Source: Novosphingobium sp.
GTDB lineage: Bacteria > Pseudomonadota > Alphaproteobacteria > Sphingomonadales > Sphingomonadaceae
DNA length: 34,279 nucleotides
Assembly: GCA_025356575.1 (NCBI GenBank)
Contig: JANXSP010000169.1
Coordinates: forward strand, 1 to 34,279
Reading direction: 5' to 3'
In this document: one piece after another, positions 1 to 7,788 of the stretch
Numbering within the stretch: position 1 is the first letter of the stretch
Layout: each line of letters starts with the position of its first letter
Made by a program: the position numbers and the translations under genes
Notes under the pieces: model-generated
The model's input: the letters and a program-made list of their open reading frames with translations, nothing else
Told to the model about the DNA's origin: nothing
The model's database searches: none

Positions 1-74
1 GAGGCGACGTGGTCGCCGTTGTAGTTTGGGAAATCCGGCTCCCCCTCAATACAGCCGCGAATGCTCGCCGTCAT
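1..74 (-). CDS. Possible N-terminal fragment of an unidentified gene cut by the window edge
   Basis: A reading frame opens on the minus strand at an ATG (72-74) and runs off the left edge after 24 codons. An AGGAAG Shine-Dalgarno-like sequence lies about 8 nt upstream of the ATG, and an in-frame TAG lies just before it, which would fix this as the start. The visible residues begin MTASIRGCIEG and contain an acidic/aromatic stretch (PDFPNYNGDH). I do not recognise the family. A 74-nt open stretch is easily found by chance in GC-rich DNA, so only the ribosome binding site argues for a gene. Confidence 0.3.
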   Translation of the reverse strand, partial: MTASIRGCIEGEPDFPNYNGDHVA

Positions 75-138
75 CTGCGCGACTTCCTAATCGTGTTGCT
101 GCCCGAGGGTGCGGGCCCACACGGACGTTACGGAAGCG

Positions 139-156
139 CTGTCATAATTCTGTCGT
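139..156 (+). promoter_or_regulatory. Pho-box-like PhoB binding site upstream of arsC
   Basis: Two 7-bp direct repeats, CTGTCAT (139-145) and CTGTCGT (150-156), are separated by the AT-only spacer AATT. This is the layout of the classical enterobacterial Pho box (CTGTCAT, 4 bp, CTGTCAC/T). The repeats point toward arsC, whose ATG is 42 bp downstream. A PhoB site normally replaces the -35 element; about 8-13 bp further on is only a weak -10 candidate (TTCCAT, 164-169). The site is seen in the sequence; regulation by PhoB is inferred. Confidence 0.55.
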
Positions 157-198
157 AAGCCCGTTCCATCCGCGGTCTGGCAAGGGAGCGGCGCAGCA

Positions 199-618
199 AT
201 GGACATCACGATCTATCACAACCCCGCCTGCGGCACATCGCGCAACACGCTGGCGATGATCCGTGCCGCGGGGATCGAACCCACGGTGATCGAGTATTTG
301 AAGTCTCCGCCAAGCCGCGCGGTGCTCAGCGATCTGCTCGCCCGCGCCGGGGTGGCACCGCGCGCCTGGCTGCGCGAAAAGGGGACGCCCTACGCCGAAC
401 TCGGGCTCGGCAATGCGGACCTGAGCGACGGCGCGATCCTCGATGCGATGGTCGCGCAGCCGATCCTGATCAACCGCCCCATCGTCGCCTCTCCGCTCGG
501 CGTGGCGCTGTGCCGGCCTTCCGAAAAGGTGCTGGCGCTGCTGCCCGCGCAAGCTGGCACGTTCGTCAAGGAAGACGGCGAGCGGGTTGCGCTTGGCGGC
601 GGATCACCCGGTGCCTGA
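199..618 (+). CDS. arsC: Arsenate reductase (glutaredoxin-dependent), ArsC family
   Basis: This cytoplasmic enzyme reduces arsenate to arsenite using glutathione and glutaredoxin. The N-terminus carries the family active site HNPACGTSRNT with the catalytic cysteine at residue 11. The expected arginines lie in REKGTPY and in the INRP...ALCRPSE region, which bind the oxyanion and stabilise the thiolate adduct. At 139 residues it is full length for the plasmid R773 type. The ATG at 199 is preceded by an AAGGGAG ribosome binding site. Its stop (616-618) overlaps the 5' end of the aquaporin gene, so the two are probably translationally coupled. A Pho-box-like repeat lies just upstream. No arsR, arsB, acr3 or arsH is present in the window, so arsenite would have to leave by the aquaporin or by exporters encoded elsewhere. 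Confidence 0.93.
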   Translation: MDITIYHNPACGTSRNTLAMIRAAGIEPTVIEYLKSPPSRAVLSDLLARAGVAPRAWLREKGTPYAELGLGNADLSDGAILDAMVAQPILINRPIVASPLGVALCRPSEKVLALLPAQAGTFVKEDGERVALGGGSPGA

Positions 619-1279
619 TACTCCGCCACTCGCTCGGCGGCTGATGGCCGAGGGAGTTGGCGCGTTCCTGCTGTTCGCGTGCGTGATCGGATCGGGGATC
701 ATGGCCGCCAACCTTTCGGCGGGGAACGACGGAGTCGCGCTGCTCGGCAACACGCTGGCCACCGCGGCGATGCTGTTCGTATTGATAACAATGCTCGGAC
801 CGATCTCGGGCGCGCACTTCAACCCGGCAGTGAGCGCGGTGTTTGCCGGGCGCGGCGCGCTGGGCTGGGGCGATGCCGCCGCGTACATCGCGGTCCAGCT
901 GGCGTGCGGCATCCTCGGCGCGTGGGCCGCGCACGTCATGTTCGGTCTGCCCACGCTGTAATTGTCGGTCAAGGCGCGCACCGGACTGGGCCAGTGGACG
1001 GGCGAGGCGATCGCCACCTTTGGTCTGATCCTGACCATCATCGGCACCATCAAACACCGCCCGAGCTGGGTGCCGGTCAGCGTCGCGGCCTATATCACCG
1101 CGGCGTACTGGTTCACCTCGTCGACCAGTTTCGCCAACCCCGCGATCACCATCGCGCGCAGCCTGACCAATACGTTCGCCGGGATAGCGCCGCACGATGC
1201 GCCCCTGTTCATCGTCGCCCAGATGGTCGGTGCGGGCTGCGGCGCACTGGCCGGCAAGGCGCTGTTTCCTGCGCAGTAA
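611..1279 (+). pseudogene. aqpS: AqpS-like aquaglyceroporin split by an in-frame TAA
   Basis: This MIP-family channel gene is coupled to arsC, an arrangement known from rhizobial ars operons where AqpS lets arsenite out of the cell. One reading frame continues from 611 to 1279 but is interrupted by TAA at 959-961; the most economical origin is CAA (Gln) to TAA. The first part holds helices 1-3 and an NPA box (AHFNPAVS). The second holds helices 4-6 and the other NPA box (SFANPAIT). The stop falls in the loop joining the two half-pores, and a TTG follows it immediately at 962, so two half-channels could be made by reinitiation. The start is uncertain: GTG 611 overlaps the arsC stop, ATG 644 is also possible, and TTG 587 is the longest frame. 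Apart from the stop, both halves are intact, so this may be a recent mutation, an error in the sequence, or a true split gene. Confidence 0.8.
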
Positions 1280-1310
1280 CCGCCGAAAACGGCGCCGCAC
1301 ATAAAGAAAA

Positions 1311-1335
1311 GGCGGCAGAATGAACTGCCGCCTTT
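1311..1335 (-). terminator. Rho-independent terminator of flp, possibly bidirectional
   Basis: A perfect 8-bp stem (GGCGGCAG / CTGCCGCC) with a 6-nt loop lies at 1311-1332. On the minus strand it is followed by TTTTCTTT, a good U-tract, placing it about 38 nt after the flp stop. On the plus strand the stem is followed by only TTT, so it may also weakly end the arsC-aquaporin transcript, whose frame stops at 1279. Confidence 0.8.
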
Positions 1336-1369
1336 CCTCCAGGATTGGTAGAATTCGATCAGGCTGGGA

Positions 1370-1534
1370 TTAACCGGCCATCTTGGTCGAAGTCGTGTTG
1401 AACGTGGTCGCAAGCTGCTTGCCGAGGCCCTGCATCGCGGTGATCGCGGCGACGGCGATCAGAGCGGCGATCAGGCCATATTCGATGGCAGTCGCGCCGG
1501 CGTTGTTACGGATCAGTTTCTTGATGAAGCGCAT
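1370..1534 (-). CDS. flp: Flp/Fap-type type IVb pilin
   Basis: This 54-residue product has the layout of a Flp prepilin: a short basic leader (MRFIKKLIRNNAGA) followed by the processing region GATAIEYGLIAALIAVA, which carries the conserved Glu-Tyr pair of Flp pilins at the start of a hydrophobic helix. The mature protein would assemble into thin tight-adherence (Tad) pili after cleavage by a TadV/CpaA-type peptidase. The start at 1534 is preferred over the longer frame because AGGAGA lies 7 nt upstream and the leader then has the family length. None of the tad/cpa assembly genes occurs in the window, so this is an orphan pilin gene with its own promoter region (1535-1764) and its own terminator. 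I identified no convincing promoter hexamers there. Confidence 0.88.
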   Translation of the reverse strand: MRFIKKLIRNNAGATAIEYGLIAALIAVAAITAMQGLGKQLATTFNTTSTKMAG

Positions 1535-1764
1535 GATGTGTCTCCTGGTTGGTGGTCTAGTTACCCGGCTCATCCCCAGAACCCCCCGGTTCGAGCAAGT
1601 TTTCAATTAGGACCGGACTGTGAAGAATTGTTTAATGGCGGCGCGTGGTTTTTTGCGCGCTGGGAACAGTTCTTGTCCGGGTGGCAGGGTGCCGGCTGCT
1701 TAAAGACACGCTCTGCCCATTACCGGTTCAAATCCCCCGCGCATTCCCCTACCCCCCGCGCACG

Positions 1765-2907
1765 ATGACGCCGTCCGCCCCGATCACTGCGCTGGCCAAC
1801 CTGATCGACCGTGCGCGCGCGCCGCGGATCGTGATCAAGGTCGGCTCATCGCTGCTTGTCGCCGGCGGCACAGCGCGGCGCGATTGGCTGGCGACGCTGG
1901 TGGCGGAGATTGCCGCGGCGCGGGAGCGCGGGCAGGACGTGATCGTGGTCTCGTCGGGCGCGATTGCGCTGGGCGCGGCGACGCTGGGGCTCGAGAAGGG
2001 CGGGCGCGGAAGCCTGGCCGATGCGCAGGCCGCGGCCGCAGTCGGCCAGATCGCGCTGGCGGGCCTGTGGGCCGAGCTGCTCGGCGCGCACGGGCTCAAC
2101 GCGGCGCAGCTGCTCCTGACGCTCGAGGATCTCGAGGACCGGCGCCGCTACCTCAACGCCACCGCCACGCTGGCGCGGCTGCTCGATGCCGGCGCGGTGC
2201 CCGTGATCAACGAGAACGACAGCGTCGCCACGCAGGAAATCCGCTTCGGCGACAACGACCGGCTCGCCGCGCGGGTGGCGCAGGCGGCAGGGGCCAGCGC
2301 GGTGCTGCTCCTGTCCGACGTAGACGGGCTTTATGACCGCAACCCGAGGGACCCGGCGGCGCGGCTCCTGCCCGAAGTGCGCGGGGTTTCCGCGGCGGTC
2401 CGCGCCATGGCCGATGGCGGTTCGGCCTCGGGGCTCGGTTCGGGCGGGATGACCTCGAAACTTCAGGCGGCCGAGATCGCCGACCGCGCAGGGATTGCGC
2501 TCGGGATCGTCAACGGCACCCACGATGCGCCGATCGCACGCGCGGTGGCGAGCGGCGTCGGCACGCTGTTTCTGCCGCGGGGCAGGGCCGGCGCGCGCAA
2601 GGCATGGCTCGGCGGACGGCTGCGCACGCGCGGCGCGCTGGTGATCGACGCGGGTGCAGCCACCGCGCTGGCGCGAGGGAGCAGCCTGCTCGCCAAGGGC
2701 GTCACCGCGGTCGAGGGCACTTTCGCGCGCGGCGATGCCGTGGCGATCCGCGATGCCGCCGGGGCCACGCTCGCCAACGGGCTCAGCGAATATTCGGCCG
2801 CGGAATGCATGACGCTGATGGGCCGGCATTCGAGCGAACACGCCGCGCTACTCGGCTATGCGCCGCGCTCGGCGATCGTCCACCGCGATCAGCTGGCGAT
2901 CCTGTAA
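1765..2907 (+). CDS. proB: Glutamate 5-kinase
   Basis: ProB phosphorylates the gamma-carboxyl of glutamate, the first step of proline synthesis. The 380-residue protein has the amino-acid kinase fold at its N-terminus (VIKVGSSLLV near residue 20, VVSSGAIALGA, and the INENDSVAT and FGDNDRLAA motifs that bind glutamate and ATP). A C-terminal PUA domain spans roughly residues 275-380. The ATG at 1765 is chosen because the frame upstream has no kinase-like sequence and this start gives the standard family length. The ribosome binding site is weak. The stop TAA shares its last base with the ATG of the following SDR gene. proA is not in the window. Confidence 0.95.
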   Translation: MTPSAPITALANLIDRARAPRIVIKVGSSLLVAGGTARRDWLATLVAEIAAARERGQDVIVVSSGAIALGAATLGLEKGGRGSLADAQAAAAVGQIALAGLWAELLGAHGLNAAQLLLTLEDLEDRRRYLNATATLARLLDAGAVPVINENDSVATQEIRFGDNDRLAARVAQAAGASAVLLLSDVDGLYDRNPRDPAARLLPEVRGVSAAVRAMADGGSASGLGSGGMTSKLQAAEIADRAGIALGIVNGTHDAPIARAVASGVGTLFLPRGRAGARKAWLGGRLRTRGALVIDAGAATALARGSSLLAKGVTAVEGTFARGDAVAIRDAAGATLANGLSEYSAAECMTLMGRHSSEHAALLGYAPRSAIVHRDQLAIL

Positions 2908-3812
2908 TGCTCGCGATCACGGGGGCGACCGGGTTCGTCGGGCAGGCCGTGCTCGATGCCGCGGCGGCGGCGCGGCTTAACGTCCGCGCGCTCGCCCGCC
3001 AGCCGCAGGACAAGCGCAAGGGTGTCACCTGGGTCCAGGGCGATCTGGCCGACCAGCGCGCGCTCACCAAGCTCGTGCGCGGCGCGGAGGCGGTGATCCA
3101 CATTGCCGGGGTCGTCAACGCCCCCGATGCGGCCGGGTTCGAAGCGGGCAACGTCGCAGGGACGATGGCGCTGGTCGAGGCGGCGGTCGCCGCGGGGGTG
3201 CCGCGCTTCGTCCATGTCTCGTCGCTCTCGGCGCGCGAACCGCGGCTGTCGGCCTACGGCGCGTCGAAGGCCCGCGGCGAGAAAGTCGTCATGGCCAGCG
3301 GGCTCGACTGGACGATCGTGCGCCCCCCCGCGATCTACGGCCCGCGCGACCGCGACATCTTCGAACTGTTCCGCATGGCCAAATGGGGCGTGGTCCCGGT
3401 GCCGCGCATCGGCCGGGCCTCGATGCTCCACGTCGGCGATCTGGCGCGGCTGCTGCTCGCGCTCGTGCCCGGGGGCGAGGACGTGACGCATCGGGTGTTC
3501 GAACCCGACGATGGCAAGCTTGGCGGGTGGAGCCACGACGAGCTCGCCCGCGCGATCGGCTGGGCGGTGGGCAAGCGCCCGCTGGTGCTGCCGCTGGGCC
3601 GCCGCGTCCTCGATCTCGCCGCGCGGGCAGACCGGATGCTGCGCGGCGCGGGGGCCAGGCTTACTGCCGACCGGGTCGGCTACATAACCCATCCCGACTG
3701 GGTGGTTTCGAGCGCGGCCCGCGTCCCGGCAGCGCGTTGGCGGGCACAAGAGGGCACGCGCGAGGGGCTCAAGGCCACCGCGACGTGGTACAGGGAGGCG
3801 GGTTGGTTGTGA
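2907..3812 (+). CDS. NAD(P)-dependent epimerase/dehydratase (extended SDR family)
   Basis: This 301-residue protein begins with the Rossmann signature TGATGFVG, the glycine-rich NAD(P)-binding loop of extended SDRs. It has an SDR-type active site: HVSSLSA, then SAYGASKARGE with the Tyr-x3-Lys pair. Downstream features such as VRPPAIYGPRD are typical of NAD-dependent epimerases and of the complex-I-assembly-like SDR subgroup. The substrate cannot be read from the sequence. The ATG overlaps the proB stop by one base (TAATG), suggesting coupled translation, but no proline-pathway role is known for this family. It ends only 4 bp before the convergent cysH stop. Confidence 0.85.
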   Translation: MLAITGATGFVGQAVLDAAAAARLNVRALARQPQDKRKGVTWVQGDLADQRALTKLVRGAEAVIHIAGVVNAPDAAGFEAGNVAGTMALVEAAVAAGVPRFVHVSSLSAREPRLSAYGASKARGEKVVMASGLDWTIVRPPAIYGPRDRDIFELFRMAKWGVVPVPRIGRASMLHVGDLARLLLALVPGGEDVTHRVFEPDDGKLGGWSHDELARAIGWAVGKRPLVLPLGRRVLDLAARADRMLRGAGARLTADRVGYITHPDWVVSSAARVPAARWRAQEGTREGLKATATWYREAGWL

Positions 3813-3816
3813 GGCG

Positions 3817-4602
3817 CTAAAACGCCGGTTCGTAGCCCGGGGGCAGGTCGACGGCGCCGGGCACATGGATGCCGCACTCGGTCTTGTCCCAGCCCTTCCA
3901 CCGGCCCGAGCGTGAGTCTGCGCCGACCTCGACCTTGCTCGTGCACGGCGAGCAGCCGATCGACGGATAGCCCTGTTCGACCAGCGGGTGTGCGGGAAGA
4001 TCGTGCGCTGCGACATAGGCGGCGATGCGCGCGGCGTCCCAATCGGCGAGCGGATTGAACTTGAGCCGACCCGCGGCGTCGCTGCGATCAAGCTCGAACC
4101 GCGCCAGCCCCGCGCGGGTGGCGGACTGGAAACCCTTGCGCCCGGTGATCGTCGCGTCGAATTCGGGCATCGCCGCGGCCAGCGGGGCAACCTTGCGGAT
4201 CGCGCAGCAACCGTCGGGATCGTACGACCAGCGCAGCCCGCTTTCATCCCTTGCGGCCAGATCGGCGGTATCGGGAGACAGGATGCGCAGGTCGGTGAGC
4301 CCGAGCCGCTGCGCCAGCAGATCGCGATAGGCGAGCGTTTCGGCAAAGTGCTTGCCGGTGTCGAGAAACATCACCGGGGTCGCGGGATCGGCCGTGGCCA
4401 CGAGGTGGAGCAATACCGCGCTTTCCGCGCCGAAGCTGGATACGAGCGCGACGCGCCCGAGGAGCCGTTCGTTCAGAACGGTGCGGACGACTGCCGCGGT
4501 GTCCGCGCCGGCAAACCGCGTATTGAGGCGGACGACATCCTGCGCGGTGAAGCGCGCGGAAGTTTCCAGCCGGTCGGGGGTGCGTAAAGCCGGCTCAGCC
4601 AT
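3817..4602 (-). CDS. cysH: Assimilatory (phospho)adenylyl-sulfate reductase, [4Fe-4S] APS-reductase type
   Basis: CysH reduces activated sulfate to sulfite in the cytoplasm. The protein (261 residues) shows the nucleotide-binding loop VSSFGAESAV near residues 54-63 and the catalytic tail motif ECGIH with Cys243. It also has the cysteine pairs Cys132-Cys133 (GCCAIRK) and Cys217/Cys220 (GCSPC). These four cysteines bind a [4Fe-4S] cluster and mark the form that uses APS directly rather than PAPS. It is the last gene of the sulfur run and overlaps the DUF934 gene by 8 nt. The upstream frame is a shadow; ATG 4602 begins the conserved protein. There are only 4 bp to the convergent SDR gene. Confidence 0.94.
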   Translation of the reverse strand: MAEPALRTPDRLETSARFTAQDVVRLNTRFAGADTAAVVRTVLNERLLGRVALVSSFGAESAVLLHLVATADPATPVMFLDTGKHFAETLAYRDLLAQRLGLTDLRILSPDTADLAARDESGLRWSYDPDGCCAIRKVAPLAAAMPEFDATITGRKGFQSATRAGLARFELDRSDAAGRLKFNPLADWDAARIAAYVAAHDLPAHPLVEQGYPSIGCSPCTSKVEVGADSRSGRWKGWDKTECGIHVPGAVDLPPGYEPAF

Positions 4603-5035
4603 GCACCGCGCCCGGATGGCGCTTGGCCCAGATCGGCGCGCGGCGATCGGCCGCGGTCTGATAGACGTCGGCCCAGCGGGCGAGTGCGGCTTGTGCGTCG
4701 GCTGGGTCGAACGCGATGTCGGGGGCGAAGGCATCGAACCCGCAGCGGCGCATCGCGGCAAGCTGATCGACCAGGACATCGCCGACCGCGCGCAATTCGC
4801 CGGTATAGCCGTGTTCGCGCAGGATCCGCGCTGCGGAGTATCCCCGACCGTCGCCGAACCCGGGAAAGTTGATTTCGACCAGGCGCAGGCGGCCCAGGCA
4901 CGGCAGCAAGTCGCGCGCATCGTCGCCGGGCTCGAGGCGGACCGCGGCGGCGTTGGTCTGATCGCCGAACGAATCGACTGTCACCGCCGGATCGGCGACC
5001 GCCTCGTCATCGCGAAAACGCAGCGGCTCAACCAT
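4595..5035 (-). CDS. DUF934 family protein of the sulfite-reduction operon
   Basis: The 146-residue product starts MVEPLRFRDD and contains the conserved features of DUF934 (PF06073), including the FPGFGDGRGYSAARILRE segment and the GELRAVGDVLVDQL stretch. The family is almost always encoded between cysI and cysH in alpha- and betaproteobacteria, and is often annotated as an oxidoreductase without direct proof. No cofactor motif or metal-binding cluster is visible here. It overlaps cysI by 8 nt upstream and cysH by 8 nt downstream, so all three are translationally linked. The context argues for a role in electron delivery to, or assembly of, the APS/sulfite reductases, which is inference. Confidence 0.85.
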   Translation of the reverse strand: MVEPLRFRDDEAVADPAVTVDSFGDQTNAAAVRLEPGDDARDLLPCLGRLRLVEINFPGFGDGRGYSAARILREHGYTGELRAVGDVLVDQLAAMRRCGFDAFAPDIAFDPADAQAALARWADVYQTAADRRAPIWAKRHPGAVHG

Positions 5036-6656
5036 AGATCGCCTCCTTGAACGGCTCCATCCCGAGCCGGCGATAGGTATCGAGGAAGCGCTCGCCGTCC
5101 GCGCGCCGGGTGAGGTAGAGGTCGGTCGCGCGCTCGATCGCATCGACGATCCCGTCCTCGTCGAAGCCCGGCCCGGTGATTTTGCCGAGCGAGGTATCCG
5201 CCGCTTCGGACCCGCCGAGCAGCAACTGGTAATTCTCGGTGCCGCGCTTATCGACCCCGAGGATGCCGATGTGTCCCGCGTGATGGTGACCGCAGGCGTT
5301 GATGCAGCCCGAAATCTTGAGCTTGAGTTCGCCGATTTCCTCCTGCCTGGCCGCGAAGCGCTGCGAAATCTTCTGTGCCAGCGGGATCGAGCGCGCGTTT
5401 GCGAGGCTGCAGTAATCGAGCCCCGGGCAGGCAATGATATCGCCGATCGTGTCGAGGTTGGGGGTGCTCAGCCCCGCGCCGTCGAGCGCAGTCCACAGCG
5501 CGTGGAGATCGGCCTTGCGGACGTGCGGCAGAACGATGTTCTGGGCGTGGGTCACGCGCAATTCGTCGAAGCTGTAGTCGCGCGCAAGGTCCGCCATAAG
5601 GCGGATCTGGTCGGCGCTGGCATCGCCGGGGATGCCGCCCACGGGCTTGAGGCTAATCGTCACGATCGCATAGCCCGGCGCCTTGTGCGCGTGGGTGTTG
5701 CGATCAAGCCAGAGCGCGAAGTCGGGGTCCGAACGGTCCACATCGCCCGGCGCCCCGACCTCGAAGGCCATATCCGCAAAGTTTTCGCTGATCCGCGCCA
5801 GTTCGGCCAGCGGGGGTTCGATCCCCTGTGCGAGCAGGTGGGCGAACTCGGCCTCGACCAGGCGGGTGTATTCCGCCGCGCCGATCTCATGGACGAGGAT
5901 CTTGATCCGCGCCTTGTACTTGTTGTCGCGCCGGCCAAACCGGTTATAAACGCGAAGACAAGCCTCCGAATAGGTTATCAACTGGTCGAGCGGGACGAAG
6001 CCGTTGATCAGCGGTCCGATCATCGGGGTGCGCCCCATGCCCCCGCCGACGTAAAATGCCGCGCCGAATTCGCCCGCGTCGTTCCGGACGATCTCGATCC
6101 CGATATCGTGGAGGCGCATGGCCGCGCGGTCGATTTTGGACGCGATCACCGCGATCTTGAACTTGCGCGGCAGCGTCGTGAATTCGGGGTGGAAGCTCGA
6201 CCACTGGCGCAGCAGTTCGGCATATGGGCGCGGGTCGGTGACCTCGTCCGCGGCGGCCCCGGCGAACTGGTCCGAACTGATGTTGCGGATGCAGTTTCCG
6301 CTGGTCTGGATCGCGTGCATCTCGACCTTCGCCAGCTCGCCAAGGAGGTCGGGCGTGTCTTCCAGCTTGATCCAGTTGTACTGGATGTTCTGGCGCGTGG
6401 TGAAGTGGCCATAACCGCGGTCGTACCGGTCGGCGATATCGCCGAGCACGCGCATCTGCGCCGAACTGAGCGTGCCGTAGGGGATCGCCACGCGCAGCAT
6501 ATAGGCGTGGAGCTGGAGATAGAGCCCGTTCATCAGCCGCAGCGGCTTGAACTGGTCCTCGGTCAGGTGCCCGTCGATCCGGCGGCGAACCTGGTCGCGG
6601 AATTCCTCGACGCGGGTGTCGACCATGGCCTGGTCGTAGGTGTCGTACTTGTACAT
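5028..6656 (-). CDS. cysI: Sulfite reductase (siroheme, [4Fe-4S]) hemoprotein subunit
   Basis: This 542-residue protein is of the nitrite/sulfite reductase family and makes sulfide from sulfite with six electrons. The siroheme/iron-sulfur ligands are clear: Cys410 and Cys416 (CPGLDYC), then Cys451 and Cys455 (CINAC). The two ferredoxin-like repeats include the siroheme-contacting TTRQNIQYNW near residues 86-95 and TSGNCIRNI near 118-126. The start is ATG 6656, which shares one base with the DUF2849 stop (TGATG). No cysJ flavoprotein is adjacent, so electrons probably come from a ferredoxin or another partner. The family also includes ferredoxin-nitrite reductases, but the surrounding genes favour sulfite. 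Confidence 0.93.
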   Translation of the reverse strand: MYKYDTYDQAMVDTRVEEFRDQVRRRIDGHLTEDQFKPLRLMNGLYLQLHAYMLRVAIPYGTLSSAQMRVLGDIADRYDRGYGHFTTRQNIQYNWIKLEDTPDLLGELAKVEMHAIQTSGNCIRNISSDQFAGAAADEVTDPRPYAELLRQWSSFHPEFTTLPRKFKIAVIASKIDRAAMRLHDIGIEIVRNDAGEFGAAFYVGGGMGRTPMIGPLINGFVPLDQLITYSEACLRVYNRFGRRDNKYKARIKILVHEIGAAEYTRLVEAEFAHLLAQGIEPPLAELARISENFADMAFEVGAPGDVDRSDPDFALWLDRNTHAHKAPGYAIVTISLKPVGGIPGDASADQIRLMADLARDYSFDELRVTHAQNIVLPHVRKADLHALWTALDGAGLSTPNLDTIGDIIACPGLDYCSLANARSIPLAQKISQRFAARQEEIGELKLKISGCINACGHHHAGHIGILGVDKRGTENYQLLLGGSEAADTSLGKITGPGFDEDGIVDAIERATDLYLTRRADGERFLDTYRRLGMEPFKEAIYG

Positions 6657-6952
6657 CAGATCACCCAGTTGCCGGCGTCGGGATCGGCCGGCTTGAGAGT
6701 AAGGTCGGGGCGCACGGTCGGGCCGAGCGCGCGGATGCGGTCCTTGATGTGCGCGGGGCGCACGCCCTGAGCGTCGCGGGTCGCCTCGATCGCATAGGCG
6801 GCGTTGACGCGGCGCGCGGCCTGCTCGCGCGCGAGGATGGTATCGGCCTGGTCGAACACGTCGACCGCATCGACGACATGGCGCGACCACGCCGCGCCGT
6901 CCCACCAGACGACGTCGCCGCTCTTGAGATCGTTGCCCGTCAGTACTTTCAT
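6656..6952 (-). CDS. DUF2849 family protein
   Basis: This 98-residue protein begins MKVLTGNDLKSGDVVWWDG, followed by WSRHVVDAVDVFDQADTI, the conserved core of DUF2849. In alphaproteobacteria it characteristically sits directly before the sulfite reductase gene. No enzymatic motif, signal peptide or membrane segment is visible. A role as a small accessory of sulfite reductase or siroheme handling fits its position but is unproven. It overlaps cobA by 4 nt (ATGA) and cysI by 1 nt, placing it firmly in the same transcript. Confidence 0.85.
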   Translation of the reverse strand: MKVLTGNDLKSGDVVWWDGAAWSRHVVDAVDVFDQADTILAREQAARRVNAAYAIEATRDAQGVRPAHIKDRIRALGPTVRPDLTLKPADPDAGNWVI

Positions 6953-7719
6953 CGGGCTGCCTCCAACGCCAGTTCGCGGAGTGAATGTGCCGGCGCCGCG
7001 GCAACCGAGCCGACCACGATCACCGCGGGGCTGCGCACGCGTTCGTGCGCGACCAGCGCGCCGAGCCCGGCGATCGGCGCACGCAACACGCGCATTTCGG
7101 CGCGGGTGGCGTTTTCGATCACGGCCACGGGCGTCTCCGGCGAAAGCCCGTCGGCGATCAGCTTTTCGGCGATGGCGTCGGCGCTGGCCACGCCCATGTA
7201 GATCACCAGCGTGCGCCCCTGCCCGGCAAGGCCCGACCAGTCCTGATCGGTCAGGCCCTTGCACTGCCCGGCGACGAAGCTGACGATGCTGCTGTGCGCG
7301 CGGTGGGTGAGCGGGATCTGCGCGGCGGCAGCCGCGCCGAGTGCGGCGCTGACTCCGGGGACGATCTCGACCGGGATCCCGGCAGCGCGGCACGCCTCGG
7401 CCTCTTCTCCGCCGCGGCCGAAGACGAACGGATCGCCGCCCTTGAGCCGGACGACATCGTTACCGGCCAGCGCCTCGCGCACCAGCAGCGCGTCGATGTC
7501 GTGCTGCGGCATGGTGTGCTTGGAGCGCCGCTTGGCCACCGAGATCAGCCGCGTCCCGCCGCGCGCGAGCGCCAGGATCGCAGGCTCGACCAGCCCGTCG
7601 TGGACGATCAGGCGGGCGTTCATGATCAGCCGCGCCGCACGCAGCGTGAGCAGATCGGGATCGCCGGGGCCCGCGCCGACCAGATAGACGGTGCCGGGAA
7701 GTTGGGGTGAGCGTGTCAT
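6949..7719 (-). CDS. cobA: Uroporphyrinogen-III C-methyltransferase (SUMT)
   Basis: This enzyme transfers two methyl groups from S-adenosylmethionine to uroporphyrinogen III, giving precorrin-2, the precursor of siroheme. The 256-residue protein has the family signatures VGAGPGDPDLLTLRA at the N-terminus and RLKGGDPFVFGRGGEE near residues 91-106, and ends with a typical VVGSVAA segment. It corresponds only to the CysG A-domain; the dehydrogenase/ferrochelatase half of CysG is absent and must be encoded elsewhere for siroheme to form. Its position at the head of the DUF2849-cysI-DUF934-cysH set indicates supply of siroheme for CysI. No strong Shine-Dalgarno precedes ATG 7719. A 69-bp gap separates it from metC upstream. 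Confidence 0.93.
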   Translation of the reverse strand: MTRSPQLPGTVYLVGAGPGDPDLLTLRAARLIMNARLIVHDGLVEPAILALARGGTRLISVAKRRSKHTMPQHDIDALLVREALAGNDVVRLKGGDPFVFGRGGEEAEACRAAGIPVEIVPGVSAALGAAAAAQIPLTHRAHSSIVSFVAGQCKGLTDQDWSGLAGQGRTLVIYMGVASADAIAEKLIADGLSPETPVAVIENATRAEMRVLRAPIAGLGALVAHERVRSPAVIVVGSVAAAPAHSLRELALEAAR

Positions 7720-7788
7720 CGGGCTGCGATGCGCGCGGCGCGGCGCCGTTGCCAGCGATAATGCCTTGGCCCGCGCTAAGCCGAGCTA

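Noticed and set aside
1653..1750. tRNA-like sequence with GGTTCAAATCC upstream of proB
   Set aside because: The T-loop-like string is present, but the T-stem does not pair, the acceptor stem matches poorly and no anticodon arm can be drawn.
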